Origin: Izhakiella australiensis | GTDB taxonomy: Bacteria; Pseudomonadota; Gammaproteobacteria; Enterobacterales; Enterobacteriaceae | Direction of reading: 5' to 3' | NCBI RefSeq assembly: GCF_002006995.1 | Contig: NZ_MRUL01000002.1 | Coordinates: forward strand, 490,445 to 554,444 | Length of the DNA: 64,000 bases | Shown: positions 45,538 through 54,420 of the stretch, one piece after another | Numbering within the stretch: position 1 is the first letter of the stretch | Layout of the letters: every line of letters begins with the position of its first letter | Translations under genes and position numbers: made by a program | The notes under the pieces: model-generated | Told to the model about the DNA's origin: nothing | Databases searched by the model: none | Seen by the model: the letters and a program-made list of their open reading frames with translations, nothing else

Positions 45538-46206
45538 ATGATGCAGCTTTATGAAGATTTATGGGTGTCTATTCCCCAGGAGTTAACGGAAGGTGCGGTG
45601 ACGCCGCCGTTGATGATGCATGGATTTTTGCTGAAACATGCGCGCGGCAATATTCTGATTTCCCGCATGGAAAATCCAATTGATCATCAGGCGATTGAAG
45701 AAGCCGGCGGAATTTTTCGCCACTATCTGACGCACTGGCACGAGGCCGGCCCCGCTCTGCCGCTATTGCAGCAGCGTTTTAACGCTGCGCTCTACTGCCA
45801 TAACAAAGCGCTGGGCGCCGTAACGCATTTTGCCGAACCGGATGATACCTTCAGCCAGGCTGAAGTCCATTGCGGCAGCTTCCACGTGGTGCCAACGCCC
45901 GGGCATACCCCCGGCAGCACCAGCTATCTATATGCCTCGCCCAATGGAAAGACCTATTTGTTCGTCGGCGATACGCTCACGCTGTATGACGGCAGATGGG
46001 TAACCATGCTGGGTGAGGACAGCAATGAAGCGGATTTGCACCAAAGCCTCGACTTTTACCGGGCGCTGCGACCCGATGTGCTGCTGCTGAGCACCACGTC
46101 CGGCGATGTCCCCTGGCAGGAGGTTGATTTGCCGCGCTGGCTGGCGATCCTCGATGAGGCGGAAAACTCGCCGCTGGACTTACGTCGCGGCGAGGTTGAC
46201 GCCTGA
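45538..46206 (+). CDS. Metallo-beta-lactamase-fold protein with altered metal motif
   Basis: A 222-residue MBL-fold protein. It has the VPTPGHTPGSTSYLY histidine segment and the FVGDTLTLYD aspartate. However, the normal HxHxDH motif reads HWHEAG, so two ligands are lost, and the region where a final histidine usually stands reads LLSTTSG. The enzyme may bind one metal, use other ligands or be a non-catalytic member. It follows ldcA by 21 bases with GGAG upstream, so the two may be cotranscribed. The substrate is unknown. Confidence 0.75.
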   Translation: MMQLYEDLWVSIPQELTEGAVTPPLMMHGFLLKHARGNILISRMENPIDHQAIEEAGGIFRHYLTHWHEAGPALPLLQQRFNAALYCHNKALGAVTHFAEPDDTFSQAEVHCGSFHVVPTPGHTPGSTSYLYASPNGKTYLFVGDTLTLYDGRWVTMLGEDSNEADLHQSLDFYRALRPDVLLLSTTSGDVPWQEVDLPRWLAILDEAENSPLDLRRGEVDA

Positions 46207-46219
46207 TAAGCAGTGAACG

Positions 46220-46636
46220 CTAGAGGTCTTTGGTCAGGTAAAAACGCTGCTGGCCTGGGTGCGGATAATTATCCAGCGTCCAGCCAAGGTGGTAGCCCAG
46301 CTTTTCATAGAAAGGACGCGCCTGAAAGCTGGCGGTATCAACCTGCGCATAGCGGCACTGCTGCCGACGCGCCTCCTCTTCTGCCGCCTGTATCAGCCGC
46401 GATCCTACCTGCTGACCGCGCAGCGCCTCGCTGACCCACAGCATATCAATGCGCAGCCAGTCGCCGGCGATGCTGCCCGTCAGCCCGGCCAGCTTTTGAT
46501 CTTGCTCACCGTTAATAAAAAATCCCAACGGCGTAATGCGTTTGATATCCATAAACTGGCGGTTGTAATTGAGTAAACCGCAGCGGATTTCATGCAAATC
46601 TTCATGACTGGGATTATGGGTCAGAACGATATCCAT
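46220..46636 (-). CDS. GNAT N-acetyltransferase
   Basis: A 138-residue acetyltransferase of the GNAT superfamily. It starts MDIVLTHNPSHEDLHEIR. The fold elements are GLTGSIAGDWLRIDMLWVSE (beta 3-4), the acetyl-CoA loop LRGQQVGSRLIQAAEEEARRQ, and YAQVDTASFQARPFYEKLGYHLGW, a typical GNAT end. It is convergent with the MBL-fold gene (13-base gap). The substrate cannot be deduced. Confidence 0.88.
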   Translation of the reverse strand: MDIVLTHNPSHEDLHEIRCGLLNYNRQFMDIKRITPLGFFINGEQDQKLAGLTGSIAGDWLRIDMLWVSEALRGQQVGSRLIQAAEEEARRQQCRYAQVDTASFQARPFYEKLGYHLGWTLDNYPHPGQQRFYLTKDL

Positions 46637-46689
46637 TTAAGCTCCTGGCGTGAAGCCCGCGCTGATAGCCAAATCGGGCGAGGGAAAAG

Positions 46690-47079
46690 TTAAGAATGTC
46701 GATCGCTGGCGGGATGCCATGACGGCAGCGTAACGATTTGGATCGCACGGTTCGCGCTGCGCTGGCAGGGGATGACTTTGTTGCTGCCGGCGTAGGAAAA
46801 AAAGGTTTCCCCGGTACGATCATCCACCATCATCTGATCGCCATTGCGAAACAGAGTAACCGAAACTCTATCACCGTTATCGAGACGAGAGAACGTTTTG
46901 CCTGCGGCAATCTGAAACTGATGTTCAGGCCACAACAGGGTGGTTAACCCATAATAGACCCTTGAAACCGTCATCGTGGCGCGCCCGGGACAGGTTAATT
47001 GAAACTCGAAGACCCCTTTGGCGACGTTGGTATGGCTGGCGGCAAGCAACAGCAGGCCAGCCGGAAGGTAAACAGACAC
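46690..47079 (-). CDS. Small protein of unknown function
   Basis: A 129-residue protein not recognised. The GTG at 47077-47079 has GGAGAGGAA upstream and gives SVYLPAGLLLLAAS, a short hydrophobic N-terminus without the usual basic residues of a signal peptide. The rest is beta-rich (KGVFEFQLTCPGRATMTVS, DNGDRVSVTLFRNGDQMMVDD) with two cysteines. A longer frame starts at 47124 but reads through the ribosome site. Function unknown. Confidence 0.6.
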   Translation of the reverse strand: MSVYLPAGLLLLAASHTNVAKGVFEFQLTCPGRATMTVSRVYYGLTTLLWPEHQFQIAAGKTFSRLDNGDRVSVTLFRNGDQMMVDDRTGETFFSYAGSNKVIPCQRSANRAIQIVTLPSWHPASDRHS

Positions 47080-47450
47080 AAATTCCTCTCCATGTGAAAA
47101 ATTTCCGTAGCCGGAGCTTAGCACAGCCTGAACCGTGCAAGAAAACCCGCCGCCGGATGAACGCCGCTTGTAAATCAGCAGCCTGATGGCTGACTAAGTA
47201 TGCATAAAAGCGCTGACGCCAGCGACGGCAATCGGTAACAAAATCCCGGGCTTGCTGACAAAGCTGACACGCAACGGTGAATAAGCTATTCACCCGTCGG
47301 CGTGTTGGAATAAAGAAACTGCCTGAATGAGTAATGAAGAAACTAAGGCTTATCTGAATGGATAGCAGGCTATTAGCCCGCTATCGGGGAGTCGACAGGA
47401 GGCGCCATTGCAGGGTCAGAAACCGGCGCCGTTTTCCTGCTGTCACTGAT
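47080..47450. other. Intergenic region with no clear feature
   Basis: This 371-base gap has only short open frames without recognisable content. I see no named site. Confidence 0.4.
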
Positions 47451-47675
47451 TTAGTTTACCCGCGACATTGACTGAATATCAGTTTCATTGACCGCCTGTT
47501 GCTGGCCATTTTCATCGGTGTAAATAACTTCATGGGTAGTGCTGTCCATTTCCGGCTTGCCCTGGGCTACTACCGAACTACCGTCCTTCATATGTAACAT
47601 CCAGGCATTGGACGCACAGGCTGTCAGGGTCGCGCTAAGCAATACGCCAGACAGCAGCAGAATAATTTTTTTCAT
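47451..47675 (-). CDS. YgdI/YgdR-family small lipoprotein
   Basis: A 74-residue lipoprotein with signal MKKIILLLSGVLLSATLTAC (lipobox LTAC) and a small domain (WMLHMKDGSSVVAQGKPEMD, TGE-like beta segments, ENGQQQAVNETDIQSM). This is the DUF903/YgdI-YgdR pattern of an SH3-like fold. AAAAGGAG precedes the ATG. The family is envelope-located and of unknown function. It stands alone. Confidence 0.9.
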   Translation of the reverse strand: MKKIILLLSGVLLSATLTACASNAWMLHMKDGSSVVAQGKPEMDSTTHEVIYTDENGQQQAVNETDIQSMSRVN

Positions 47676-48091
47676 TGTTTTATCTCCTTTTCATTAGCGA
47701 AGTAAGTATAGATCAGCCGCCTGTAACTGCCCTCACCGCTAAAAGCGGGTCAGATGGGAATTGGTGTGGAGAATAGTGACGGATAATCAGCCGCAGCAGC
47801 AATCTGTCTTATTGGATATCACAGCGCCGGCAATGGCAAAATTAAAATTAATTAATAAAATTCAAATAATTAACTTGAAAAAATAGAACTCAACTGGTTT
47901 TAACCCAAAGAAATAGCGCGTCAATAATAAGTAAATTTTATCATTCTGAAGCAAAGATCGCGTTGCGCAGCTAATCAAAAAAGCAGAAAATTCCTGCCGT
48001 GAACTTGCTGGTTCCGTAACTAAAAGAAAACAGAATAAATTTGCCCGGCCTGAGCCGGGCTTTTTTTTTAACCGAATAACGTGCCAGCCAC
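47676..48091. other. AT-rich intergenic region with a plus-strand terminator
   Basis: This 416-base gap includes a very AT-rich section (about 47830-47950) and a strong hairpin with nine T residues at 48043-48069. No protein gene is evident. A short plus-strand RNA ending at that terminator is possible. Confidence 0.45.
48043..48069 (+). terminator. Rho-independent terminator with no matching gene
   Basis: GCCCGGC, a four-base loop, GCCGGGC and nine T residues on the plus strand. No plus-strand gene is upstream. It also sits 23 bases past the stop of the minus-strand 48092 gene and could serve that transcript as a hairpin. Confidence 0.75.
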
Positions 48092-48292
48092 TCAGCTCTG
48101 ACGATCGCGGGTATATTGATAGAGAATGTCATAAACGCGCGCGGCGTATTCAGCACTGTTTTGCAACATGTCTTTCGCTTCTTCCAGGGATTGAGGTTCA
48201 ACCTGGCCGACAATACGCCATCCCAGCGCAATGTTTTTGGCCTCTTCCAGTCGGTCTTCCGGTGGGGTTTCAACAGTTGCGGCTTCTGACAC
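48092..48292 (-). CDS. Small acidic protein of unknown function
   Basis: A 66-residue acidic helical protein, mostly predicted alpha-helix: RLEEAKNIALGWRIVGQ and EEAKDMLQNSAEYAARVYDIL. The start is a GTG at 48290-48292 with AGGAGAATCAC upstream. I do not recognise the family. A hairpin follows. Confidence 0.65.
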   Translation of the reverse strand: MSEAATVETPPEDRLEEAKNIALGWRIVGQVEPQSLEEAKDMLQNSAEYAARVYDILYQYTRDRQS

Positions 48293-48490
48293 GTGATTCT
48301 CCTCATTTGGCTTTGGGACCTATCTTATAGCCCCAAAGGCCAGCTTCCAACCGTATAACGGCCAGAATAATCGCTTTTTTCTCAGTTTTATCTAAAAACA
48401 GATTAGTACCAGTCTGATTAACAGATTATGTTAACTGGATTGGCGGCGGCAATGCCAAAACAGGTCATCAGGAAACCCGCTAAAAGATCC

Positions 48491-48781
48491 TCAACGCCGA
48501 CCCGGCTTGAGCACGTAAAAAATGACCGCAATATTACCATTGGCGCGAAATACCGCCGCGCACAAAATGGAATTGATCAGCAGCGACGCCCAGTGTATCG
48601 GGCCGTAATGGGCAAACAGGAAGCGAAAAGGCACCGAGGCGTAAGCGAGGATGATCACATAGGCTAACCACGCGGCCCACCATTGATGCTGCGAGTCCGG
48701 CCTTTTGAAAAACATCAGCCGGATGACGATAGCGCTACAAATCATTACGTTACTCCATACCATCAGATCACTTAGCATCAT
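48491..48781 (-). CDS. Phage holin-like small membrane protein
   Basis: A 96-residue protein with three hydrophobic segments, resembling a phage holin family: MMLSDLMVWSNVMICSAIVI, then FFKRPDSQHQWWAAWLAYVI and a third segment near SLLINSILCAAVF. AAGGAGG precedes the ATG. It overlaps the upstream holin-like gene by 14 bases, so both come from one transcript. No endolysin or other phage gene is adjacent. Confidence 0.7.
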   Translation of the reverse strand: MMLSDLMVWSNVMICSAIVIRLMFFKRPDSQHQWWAAWLAYVIILAYASVPFRFLFAHYGPIHWASLLINSILCAAVFRANGNIAVIFYVLKPGRR

Positions 48782-49145
48782 GATTTCCTCCTTTCAGCCG
48801 CTTGAGCCAGTATCCTGGGTCCTGCTTGCTGAAAAATGTCAGCGTTTTTATCGCCAGAGCGGAGAGCAGTACCGCCCCCAGCGAATCTAATGGATGGTCC
48901 TGATAACCAAGAAATTCGGCTAATTTCGCGCCAACCAGGCCAGAGCCGTAAATCCCCATGATGTAAGAAACCACAAAGTAAGCCGCTCTTTGCAGTAAGC
49001 GAAGCTCGACCGCGCTGGCTACATAAAATACCGCGCCGGCAAAAGCGCCAAACATTACGCTGTAATCCGTCCCTGACAGCCAGTGATGGGAGCCCGTTGA
49101 TGATGCGACCGCGTTCAGAGCGGGTACAACATGCTGACTGGACAT
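48768..49145 (-). CDS. Putative phage holin
   Basis: A 125-residue membrane protein resembling the putative holins of temperate phages: SGTDYSVMFGAFAGAVFYVASA, AAYFVVSYIMGIYGSGLVGAKLAEFLGY and PLDSLGAVLLSALAIKTLTF. In phages such a protein often lies beside a small three-helix holin, as here. AAGGGGGC precedes the ATG. No phage morphogenesis or lysis genes surround the pair, so it is a stranded prophage remnant or has been adopted by the host. Confidence 0.75.
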   Translation of the reverse strand: MSSQHVVPALNAVASSTGSHHWLSGTDYSVMFGAFAGAVFYVASAVELRLLQRAAYFVVSYIMGIYGSGLVGAKLAEFLGYQDHPLDSLGAVLLSALAIKTLTFFSKQDPGYWLKRLKGGNHDAK

Positions 49146-49476
49146 AGTGCCCCCTTACGCAATACTGAGCCTGGTGATCGACTGACAGATAAGATTGCTG
49201 CTTGCTCACCTTTATCATGCCTCTCCCCCCTGGAGGTCTGCGGCGAACCAGTCCGGCTCATAACGGCTGGCAGCTGAAGCAAGCTTAACGCCCTGTTTTT
49301 TATAACCTCACCGTACAAAACGGCATAAAAAAACCCCGCCAGGGCGGGGCGACTGATTGCAGCATTGCTGCAACGCTTGCGAACATTTTTTAAATAATAA
49401 GCGTATAAATGCGTACGCGTGAGAGCCAGACGGCAAAATTAATCACCCCAGACAAGCCAAACATGGCGACTACGCA
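49146..49476. other. Intergenic region containing a terminator
   Basis: This 331-base gap holds the promoter region of the holin pair and the terminator of the MFS operon at 49327-49349. No gene is visible. Confidence 0.5.
49327..49349 (-). terminator. Terminator of the aldolase-MFS operon
   Basis: On the minus strand CCCCGCC, a two-base loop, GGCGGGG, then seven T residues. It lies about 130 bases downstream of the MHS transporter stop. Confidence 0.85.
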
Positions 49477-50805
49477 TCAGCTACCAAGAGAAATCCCCTT
49501 GGTTTCCGGACCCAAAGCCACCGCTACGGCGGTGATCGCGCTTAGCACAATCATATAAACCGCCACCGAGGCATAGTGCCCGTTTGACCAGACCAGCAGC
49601 GCACTGGCTATCATGGGCGCCAGACCGCCGGCAAAAATAGAAGAAATCTCCCGCGACATAGAAATCGCCGTGACCCGGGTTCGCGATTCAAACAGCTCGG
49701 CAAACCAGGCCGACTGGACCGAAAACATCGAATAATTCGCGGTCGCTATCATAAACACCATCGCCGGGATGATAAGCCACGGATTGCCGGTATTAAGCAG
49801 CCAGAAATAAGGGAACACGGCCACGCCGAATAAAATAGCGCCGCCCATATAGACCGGCCGACGTCCGATGCGATCCGACAATGCGCCATAAAAAGGAATC
49901 GCCAGCGAGCCGAACGCTGCGCCAAGCAGAACGCCGGTAACGGGCACCATGCTGGCGACTTTCAGATGCTGTGTCACATAAGAAAGCGACCAGACTTGCA
50001 GAAAGAAACCGGCGCTGTTTTCCGCCATCCGCGCCCCCAGCGCAACCAGAAAATTACGCCAGTTATGCTGCCAGACGCGTACGAATGGCGCCCTGACCTG
50101 CTTTTTCTGCTGGCGCAGCTGATTAAACACCGGTGATTCGCTGACATACAGGCGAATGAGTCCTCCGACCACCACCGCCAGCAGGCTAAGAACAAAGGGT
50201 ATCCGCCAGCCCCAGCTGAGAAAATCCGGCTCCGGCAGCTGCTGAACCAGCGCGAAGGCCGCCGCTGACAGCAATACGCCGCAGCCAATACCCACGCCTG
50301 ACCAGCTGGCATAGTAGCCGCGACGCTCCGCCGGCGCTTTCTCCGCACACAGCGTAATCGCCGAGCTAAACTCCGCCCCGGCGCCCAATCCTTGCAGTAA
50401 ACGCAACAGCGTCAACAGCAACGGCGCGGCAAAGCCAATCTGTCCGTAGCCCGGCAGCAGACCGATTAGCGTGGTGCTGAGTCCCATTAGCAGTAGCGTC
50501 CAGATCAGGACCGGCCGCCGTCCATAGCGATCGCCGATATAACCAAACAGCAGACCGCCCAGCGGCCTGACCAGGAAACCGACGCCATAGCTGGCAAACG
50601 CCGCCAGGGTTCCCAGCATGGGATTGAACTGCGGAAAAAAGAGATGATTAAAGATGAGCGCCGCTGCGGTGCCGTACAGATAAAAGTCATACCATTCCAG
50701 TGCGGTTCCAACCACCGATGATAGCAAGGTCAGGCGCAGCTGACGCTTTGTCAGCGCCGTTTCATCGCCATGCTGCGCGTCAAGTGACAGGGTATCGTTT
50801 GCCAT
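49477..50805 (-). CDS. MFS transporter, metabolite:H+ symporter (MHS) type
   Basis: A 442-residue 12-helix transporter of the MHS group, which includes ShiA, ProP and KgtP. Signatures are SVVGTALEWYDFYLYGTAAAL, FASYGVGFLVRPLGGLLFGYIGDRYGRRPVL (the MFS G-x-x-x-D-R-x-G-R motif), LLQGLGAGAEFSSAI and FYGALSDRIGRRPVYMGG. It is the last gene of a unit with an aldolase-family enzyme and a second MFS protein, 10 bases after the latter. The likely substrate is an organic acid. Confidence 0.9.
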   Translation of the reverse strand: MANDTLSLDAQHGDETALTKRQLRLTLLSSVVGTALEWYDFYLYGTAAALIFNHLFFPQFNPMLGTLAAFASYGVGFLVRPLGGLLFGYIGDRYGRRPVLIWTLLLMGLSTTLIGLLPGYGQIGFAAPLLLTLLRLLQGLGAGAEFSSAITLCAEKAPAERRGYYASWSGVGIGCGVLLSAAAFALVQQLPEPDFLSWGWRIPFVLSLLAVVVGGLIRLYVSESPVFNQLRQQKKQVRAPFVRVWQHNWRNFLVALGARMAENSAGFFLQVWSLSYVTQHLKVASMVPVTGVLLGAAFGSLAIPFYGALSDRIGRRPVYMGGAILFGVAVFPYFWLLNTGNPWLIIPAMVFMIATANYSMFSVQSAWFAELFESRTRVTAISMSREISSIFAGGLAPMIASALLVWSNGHYASVAVYMIVLSAITAVAVALGPETKGISLGS

Positions 50806-50815
50806 TTTTCACCTC

Positions 50816-52165
50816 TTATATCGGCAGACGCTGGCGCAGCGCCAGGCCGTACATACAGGCGGATACCAGCGCCAGGATCCCCGCCAACGTCAGCGCCGGA
50901 ACGAAGCCACCAAAACGATCGACGACAATGCCCGTCACGATCGGCGCGCAGGCCCCTCCGAGAAAGCCGCCAAAATTCTGAATGCTGCCAACCGATGCAA
51001 CAAAGCGCTTTGTGGTTACGGCTTCTGCGGCCAGCGTCCAGTAATTGCCGGAAGAGAGGCTGTAGGTAAACATGCCCAGCGTTAATAAAACCACGGCCAT
51101 GCTCGGACTGCCCGCATGGGCAGTGGCGAACATCGCCAGCGCCGTCAGCACCGCCGCGCCGGCAATACAGAGCCGCCGGGCTTTGAAGGGATCGGTACCG
51201 CGTATCACCAGCCGGTCGGAAAAACGACCGCCAATTAACACCGCAAGGCCGCCAGCAATATAGGGCAGCGCGGAAAGGATACCGGCTTTACTCAGGGTGA
51301 AGCCCTGAGCCTGCTGCAGGTAGGTTGGCAGCCAGCTGATATAAAACCAGAACACATACTGCAGGCAGAAGCCGCCAGTGACCATGAACCACAGAGAAGG
51401 ATGGCGAAACAGCGCCAGCCATTCGCTGAACGGAATGCGGTTGCCCTGCTTTACTTCCTGCGGCGACTGGTGCTGCTGTCCGGCCGTGATGTAGCGGAGT
51501 TCATCACTGTGCAGCCAGGGGTGTTGATGCGGCTCACGATAAAGCACCAGCCAGCCTAACATGGCAATCAGACCGAATATGCCCATGATAATAAACATCA
51601 GCGGCCAGCCAAAGGCGGCGATTAACGCGGTTGAAACCGGCGGAGCCAGCGCTAACCCCGCCTGGGTTGCGGCGATATACACGCTGGTCGCCGCTGCTTT
51701 TTCGCGCTCCGGGAACCATTTATCGGTAGCTTTTAACGCCGCAGGAAACAGGGGCGCTTCGCTAACGCCCAGCGCAACGCGCAGGCCGATAAATACTTCT
51801 ACGCTGCGAGCGAAGCCCGTCAGAATGGCGACAATCGACCACAACCCTGCCGCCAGCGCCAGCAGCAGCTTAACGCCAAAGCGGTCAACCGCCCAGCCGG
51901 TTGGCAGATTCATGATGGCGTAAGGCCAGACGAAAGCAGAGAGAATAACCCCCATCATGGCGTTGCTAATATGCAGTTCCTGCATGATAAGCGGCGCCGC
52001 AACGGAAAGGTTACCGCGGTCGAGATAGTTGGTCACCGCCAGCAGGGTAATAATGCCAACGATCATCCAGCGCAAATTATGTTTTTTTGGCCGCGCCAGA
52101 TTCAGATGTTCAGAAGAAGGTGTTGGTTCAGATGCCAGGGACGAGGGGTAAGATTTACTTTGCAT
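50816..52165 (-). CDS. MFS transporter, anion:cation symporter (ACS) type
   Basis: A 449-residue 12-helix MFS protein of the ACS group, which includes sugar-acid carriers such as glucarate, galactonate and hexuronate transporters. It shows NYLDRGNLSVAAPLIMQELH, VWPYAIMNLPTGWAVDRFGVKLL, RVALGVSEAPLFPAALKATDKWFPERE and FWFYISWLPTYLQQAQGF. It lies 86 bases downstream of the aldolase-family gene and 10 bases ahead of a second transporter, so this operon probably takes up and cleaves a sugar-acid derivative. The exact compound is unknown. Confidence 0.9.
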   Translation of the reverse strand: MQSKSYPSSLASEPTPSSEHLNLARPKKHNLRWMIVGIITLLAVTNYLDRGNLSVAAPLIMQELHISNAMMGVILSAFVWPYAIMNLPTGWAVDRFGVKLLLALAAGLWSIVAILTGFARSVEVFIGLRVALGVSEAPLFPAALKATDKWFPEREKAAATSVYIAATQAGLALAPPVSTALIAAFGWPLMFIIMGIFGLIAMLGWLVLYREPHQHPWLHSDELRYITAGQQHQSPQEVKQGNRIPFSEWLALFRHPSLWFMVTGGFCLQYVFWFYISWLPTYLQQAQGFTLSKAGILSALPYIAGGLAVLIGGRFSDRLVIRGTDPFKARRLCIAGAAVLTALAMFATAHAGSPSMAVVLLTLGMFTYSLSSGNYWTLAAEAVTTKRFVASVGSIQNFGGFLGGACAPIVTGIVVDRFGGFVPALTLAGILALVSACMYGLALRQRLPI

Positions 52166-52251
52166 AACGCCTCCTGTGCGCCAGGGGGATCGTTGGGCGC
52201 TGTTATGTTTTTATTGCCCTGCGCCAGCTGGCGCAGGGGAGTATCGGAGGC

Positions 52252-53160
52252 TCAGGACATCAGATGATCAAAGGCCGCCTTGATCGCTTTTTTCTGGGCA
52301 TCGCTCACTGCCGGCATTGGCGCGCGCGGCTGATATAAAGTGACGCCCTGCAAATGCTGCAGATACTTCACGCAGGCTGGCAAATTGTCATGGCAAAGTA
52401 CGTTCCACAGCGCGTTCAGACGGAAATGAATCGCGCGCGCCTGCTCATGTTCACCGCGCTCAACCAGGCCATACAGTTTGGCGATGACGCCGGGTACGGC
52501 GCTGGCTAACGCGGAGATCGCGCCGGTGCAGCCAAGGGCGAAGCCGGGATAGAGTAAGGCATCAATTCCGCTGTAAATCAGCTTATCTTTCGGGCTATCG
52601 AGCAGCAGATCTGAAAGGGATTTAAGGTCGCCTGAGCTCTGTTTCATGCCGACCACGCCGGGCACCTCATCCATAATGCGGATCATCAGCTGCGGGCTAA
52701 GGTAGTTCCAGGGGATAACGTTATAAATCAGGATCGGAATGCCAGTGGCGTCATAAATTTCGCGAAAATGTCGAATAGTGGCTTCTTCATCCGGCTTAAA
52801 CAGATAGTGGACCGGCGTAACCTGCAGCGCATCGATTTTTATCCCTTCCAGCATTTTTACCCGACTGATGGCCTGGCGGGTGCTGTTTACAATTAAACCG
52901 GCAATAAAAGGCAAGCGATGATTATTCGCTTCTGCCGCTTCAGTCATGGCCTGACGAAACTCGCCGTCTGACAACGTATGCCCTTCACCGGTGCTGCCGC
53001 CGACCACCAGCGCGCTGGCGCCGGCATCAATAATAAAGTCGATCTGTTCTCTCAGCCCGCCTTTAACCAGCTCGCCACTGGCGTCGAAAGGCATGGCTAT
53101 CGGCGGCAGAACGCCACGCAGTTTTTTTCTTAGCTCATCGGATAGGATCTGACTCATCAT
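52252..53160 (-). CDS. Dihydrodipicolinate synthase/KDG aldolase family enzyme
   Basis: A 302-residue TIM-barrel lyase of the DapA family. It shows RGVLPPIAMPFDASGELV, GGSTGEGHTLSDGEF (the GG-T-GE motif), LIYNVIPWNYLS with the active-site Tyr, and VVGMKQSSGDL with the Schiff-base Lys. The family includes dihydrodipicolinate synthase, N-acetylneuraminate lyase and 2-keto-3-deoxy-sugar-acid aldolases. Its place ahead of two organic-acid type MFS transporters and opposite an IclR regulator favours a catabolic sugar-acid aldolase or dehydratase over lysine biosynthesis. Confidence 0.88.
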   Translation of the reverse strand: MMSQILSDELRKKLRGVLPPIAMPFDASGELVKGGLREQIDFIIDAGASALVVGGSTGEGHTLSDGEFRQAMTEAAEANNHRLPFIAGLIVNSTRQAISRVKMLEGIKIDALQVTPVHYLFKPDEEATIRHFREIYDATGIPILIYNVIPWNYLSPQLMIRIMDEVPGVVGMKQSSGDLKSLSDLLLDSPKDKLIYSGIDALLYPGFALGCTGAISALASAVPGVIAKLYGLVERGEHEQARAIHFRLNALWNVLCHDNLPACVKYLQHLQGVTLYQPRAPMPAVSDAQKKAIKAAFDHLMS

Positions 53161-53586
53161 CTCACTCCAGACTGGTGAAAGTTATCGAACGGGCACCGGT
53201 TACGCCCTCGTCTATTAATCTATGCGAGATAAGATAAACACTTTCAACCATAAATCCCTTAATGTGGAACTAAGATCACAATAACAAATCACTAACCCAT
53301 ATTATGAAAAAACAGCCAGAAGAAACGAAAAATAATAAAAAACAAGCTATTAAAACAAAACCAGCGAACAGAATTAGCACCAACGGCGTCACGTTGATTA
53401 AAATAAACATGGATTAAAGTGAAAAAATTAATCAGCATTATCCCACATTGTGGTTTTATATTTGAGAAATCGACGGTTTTGCCAATATTTATCACCTTGC
53501 CGCAAGCTTTGCTAAGCACCCATGCTAGACTGCGCCTGTTCACCCAGGTGGAAAGCAATCAGGCGCGTTATTAAGCAGGGAGTTCC
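53161..53586. other. Divergent regulatory region between the aldolase and iclR genes
   Basis: This 426-base AT-rich gap holds both promoters. CCACATTGTGG (53443-53453) is a short dyad with five-base arms and could be part of the IclR operator; AATGTGGAAC near 53259 echoes its half-site. No gene is visible. Confidence 0.5.
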
Positions 53587-54420
53587 ATGAACAAACGTGA
53601 AGCGGTTAACGGAGCACAGGCATCAATTAAAAGCCTGACCAAAGTGTTGCAGGTACTGGAATGTTTTTCTCGTCGGGACGCTAATCTGACGCCAGCAGAG
53701 ATTGCCACACGCACCGGCCTGCCGCGTGCAACCACCCACCGGTTGGTTTCATCATTACGTGACATTGGTTTACTTGAGCAGAATGGCAAGCGGGATACTT
53801 ATAAGCTGGGAATGAAATTATTCCAGCTCGGCAACCTGGTGTTGCATAATCTGGATCTGGATAGCCATGCCCGCCCCTGGACTGCGCAGTTGCAGTTGAT
53901 CACCGGTGAGAATACGCACCTCTGTATTTTTGACGGCGCGCAGATGGCTTACGTAGAGCGCCAGACGATGAATACCAGCGGCAATACCATGATAACCCGA
54001 ATTGAAGCGGCGCCGGTCTACTGCACCAGCGTCGGCAAAGCGTTCCTGGCATGGCAGAGCGAGGCGCTGATTAACAAAATCATCGCCGACACGCTGCCCG
54101 CGCGCACGCCATTTACCCTCACCGAGGGTGACGCACTGAAGGCCGACTTAGCGCTGAGCCGCCAGCGCGGATATTCACTCGATCTGCAGGAAAATGAGCT
54201 GGATATCCACTGCGTCGGCGCGCCGATCTTTGGGGCTAACGGCCAGGTTTTTGCTGCCATCAGCGTTTCCGGCCCCGCCGAACGCCTGCCCCTGGCCCGG
54301 CTTGAGGGACTCTCGCTGCTGGTGATCGATACCGCGCAAAAAATTTCGCATGAGCTGGGCTGGACGCCCGATAAAACGCCTGCCGGGCGCCAGACCGGCG
54401 AGTTCCCCCTTATCCGCTAA
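53587..54420 (+). CDS. IclR-family transcriptional regulator
   Basis: A 277-residue regulator. The winged helix-turn-helix is at residues about 15-75: IKSLTKVLQVLECFSRRDANLTPAEIATRTGLPRATTHRLVSSL is the region, with RATTHRLVSSL as the recognition helix. The C-terminal IclR effector domain includes YVERQTMNTSG, YCTSVGKAFLAW, GYSLDLQENELDIHCVGAPIF and AAISVSGPAERL. It is divergent from the aldolase-MFS-MFS unit, which it most likely controls. The inducer is unknown. Confidence 0.92.
   Translation: MNKREAVNGAQASIKSLTKVLQVLECFSRRDANLTPAEIATRTGLPRATTHRLVSSLRDIGLLEQNGKRDTYKLGMKLFQLGNLVLHNLDLDSHARPWTAQLQLITGENTHLCIFDGAQMAYVERQTMNTSGNTMITRIEAAPVYCTSVGKAFLAWQSEALINKIIADTLPARTPFTLTEGDALKADLALSRQRGYSLDLQENELDIHCVGAPIFGANGQVFAAISVSGPAERLPLARLEGLSLLVIDTAQKISHELGWTPDKTPAGRQTGEFPLIR

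Noticed and set aside
46925..47293. 122-codon minus-strand frame overlapping the 46690 gene
   Set aside because: It overlaps the better-supported frame, has no ribosome site, and its translation looks random and Arg/Cys-rich.
52252..53160. dapA of lysine biosynthesis
   Set aside because: Family motifs fit, but the operon context (two organic-acid type MFS carriers and an IclR regulator) favours a catabolic lyase; no lysine-pathway gene is near.
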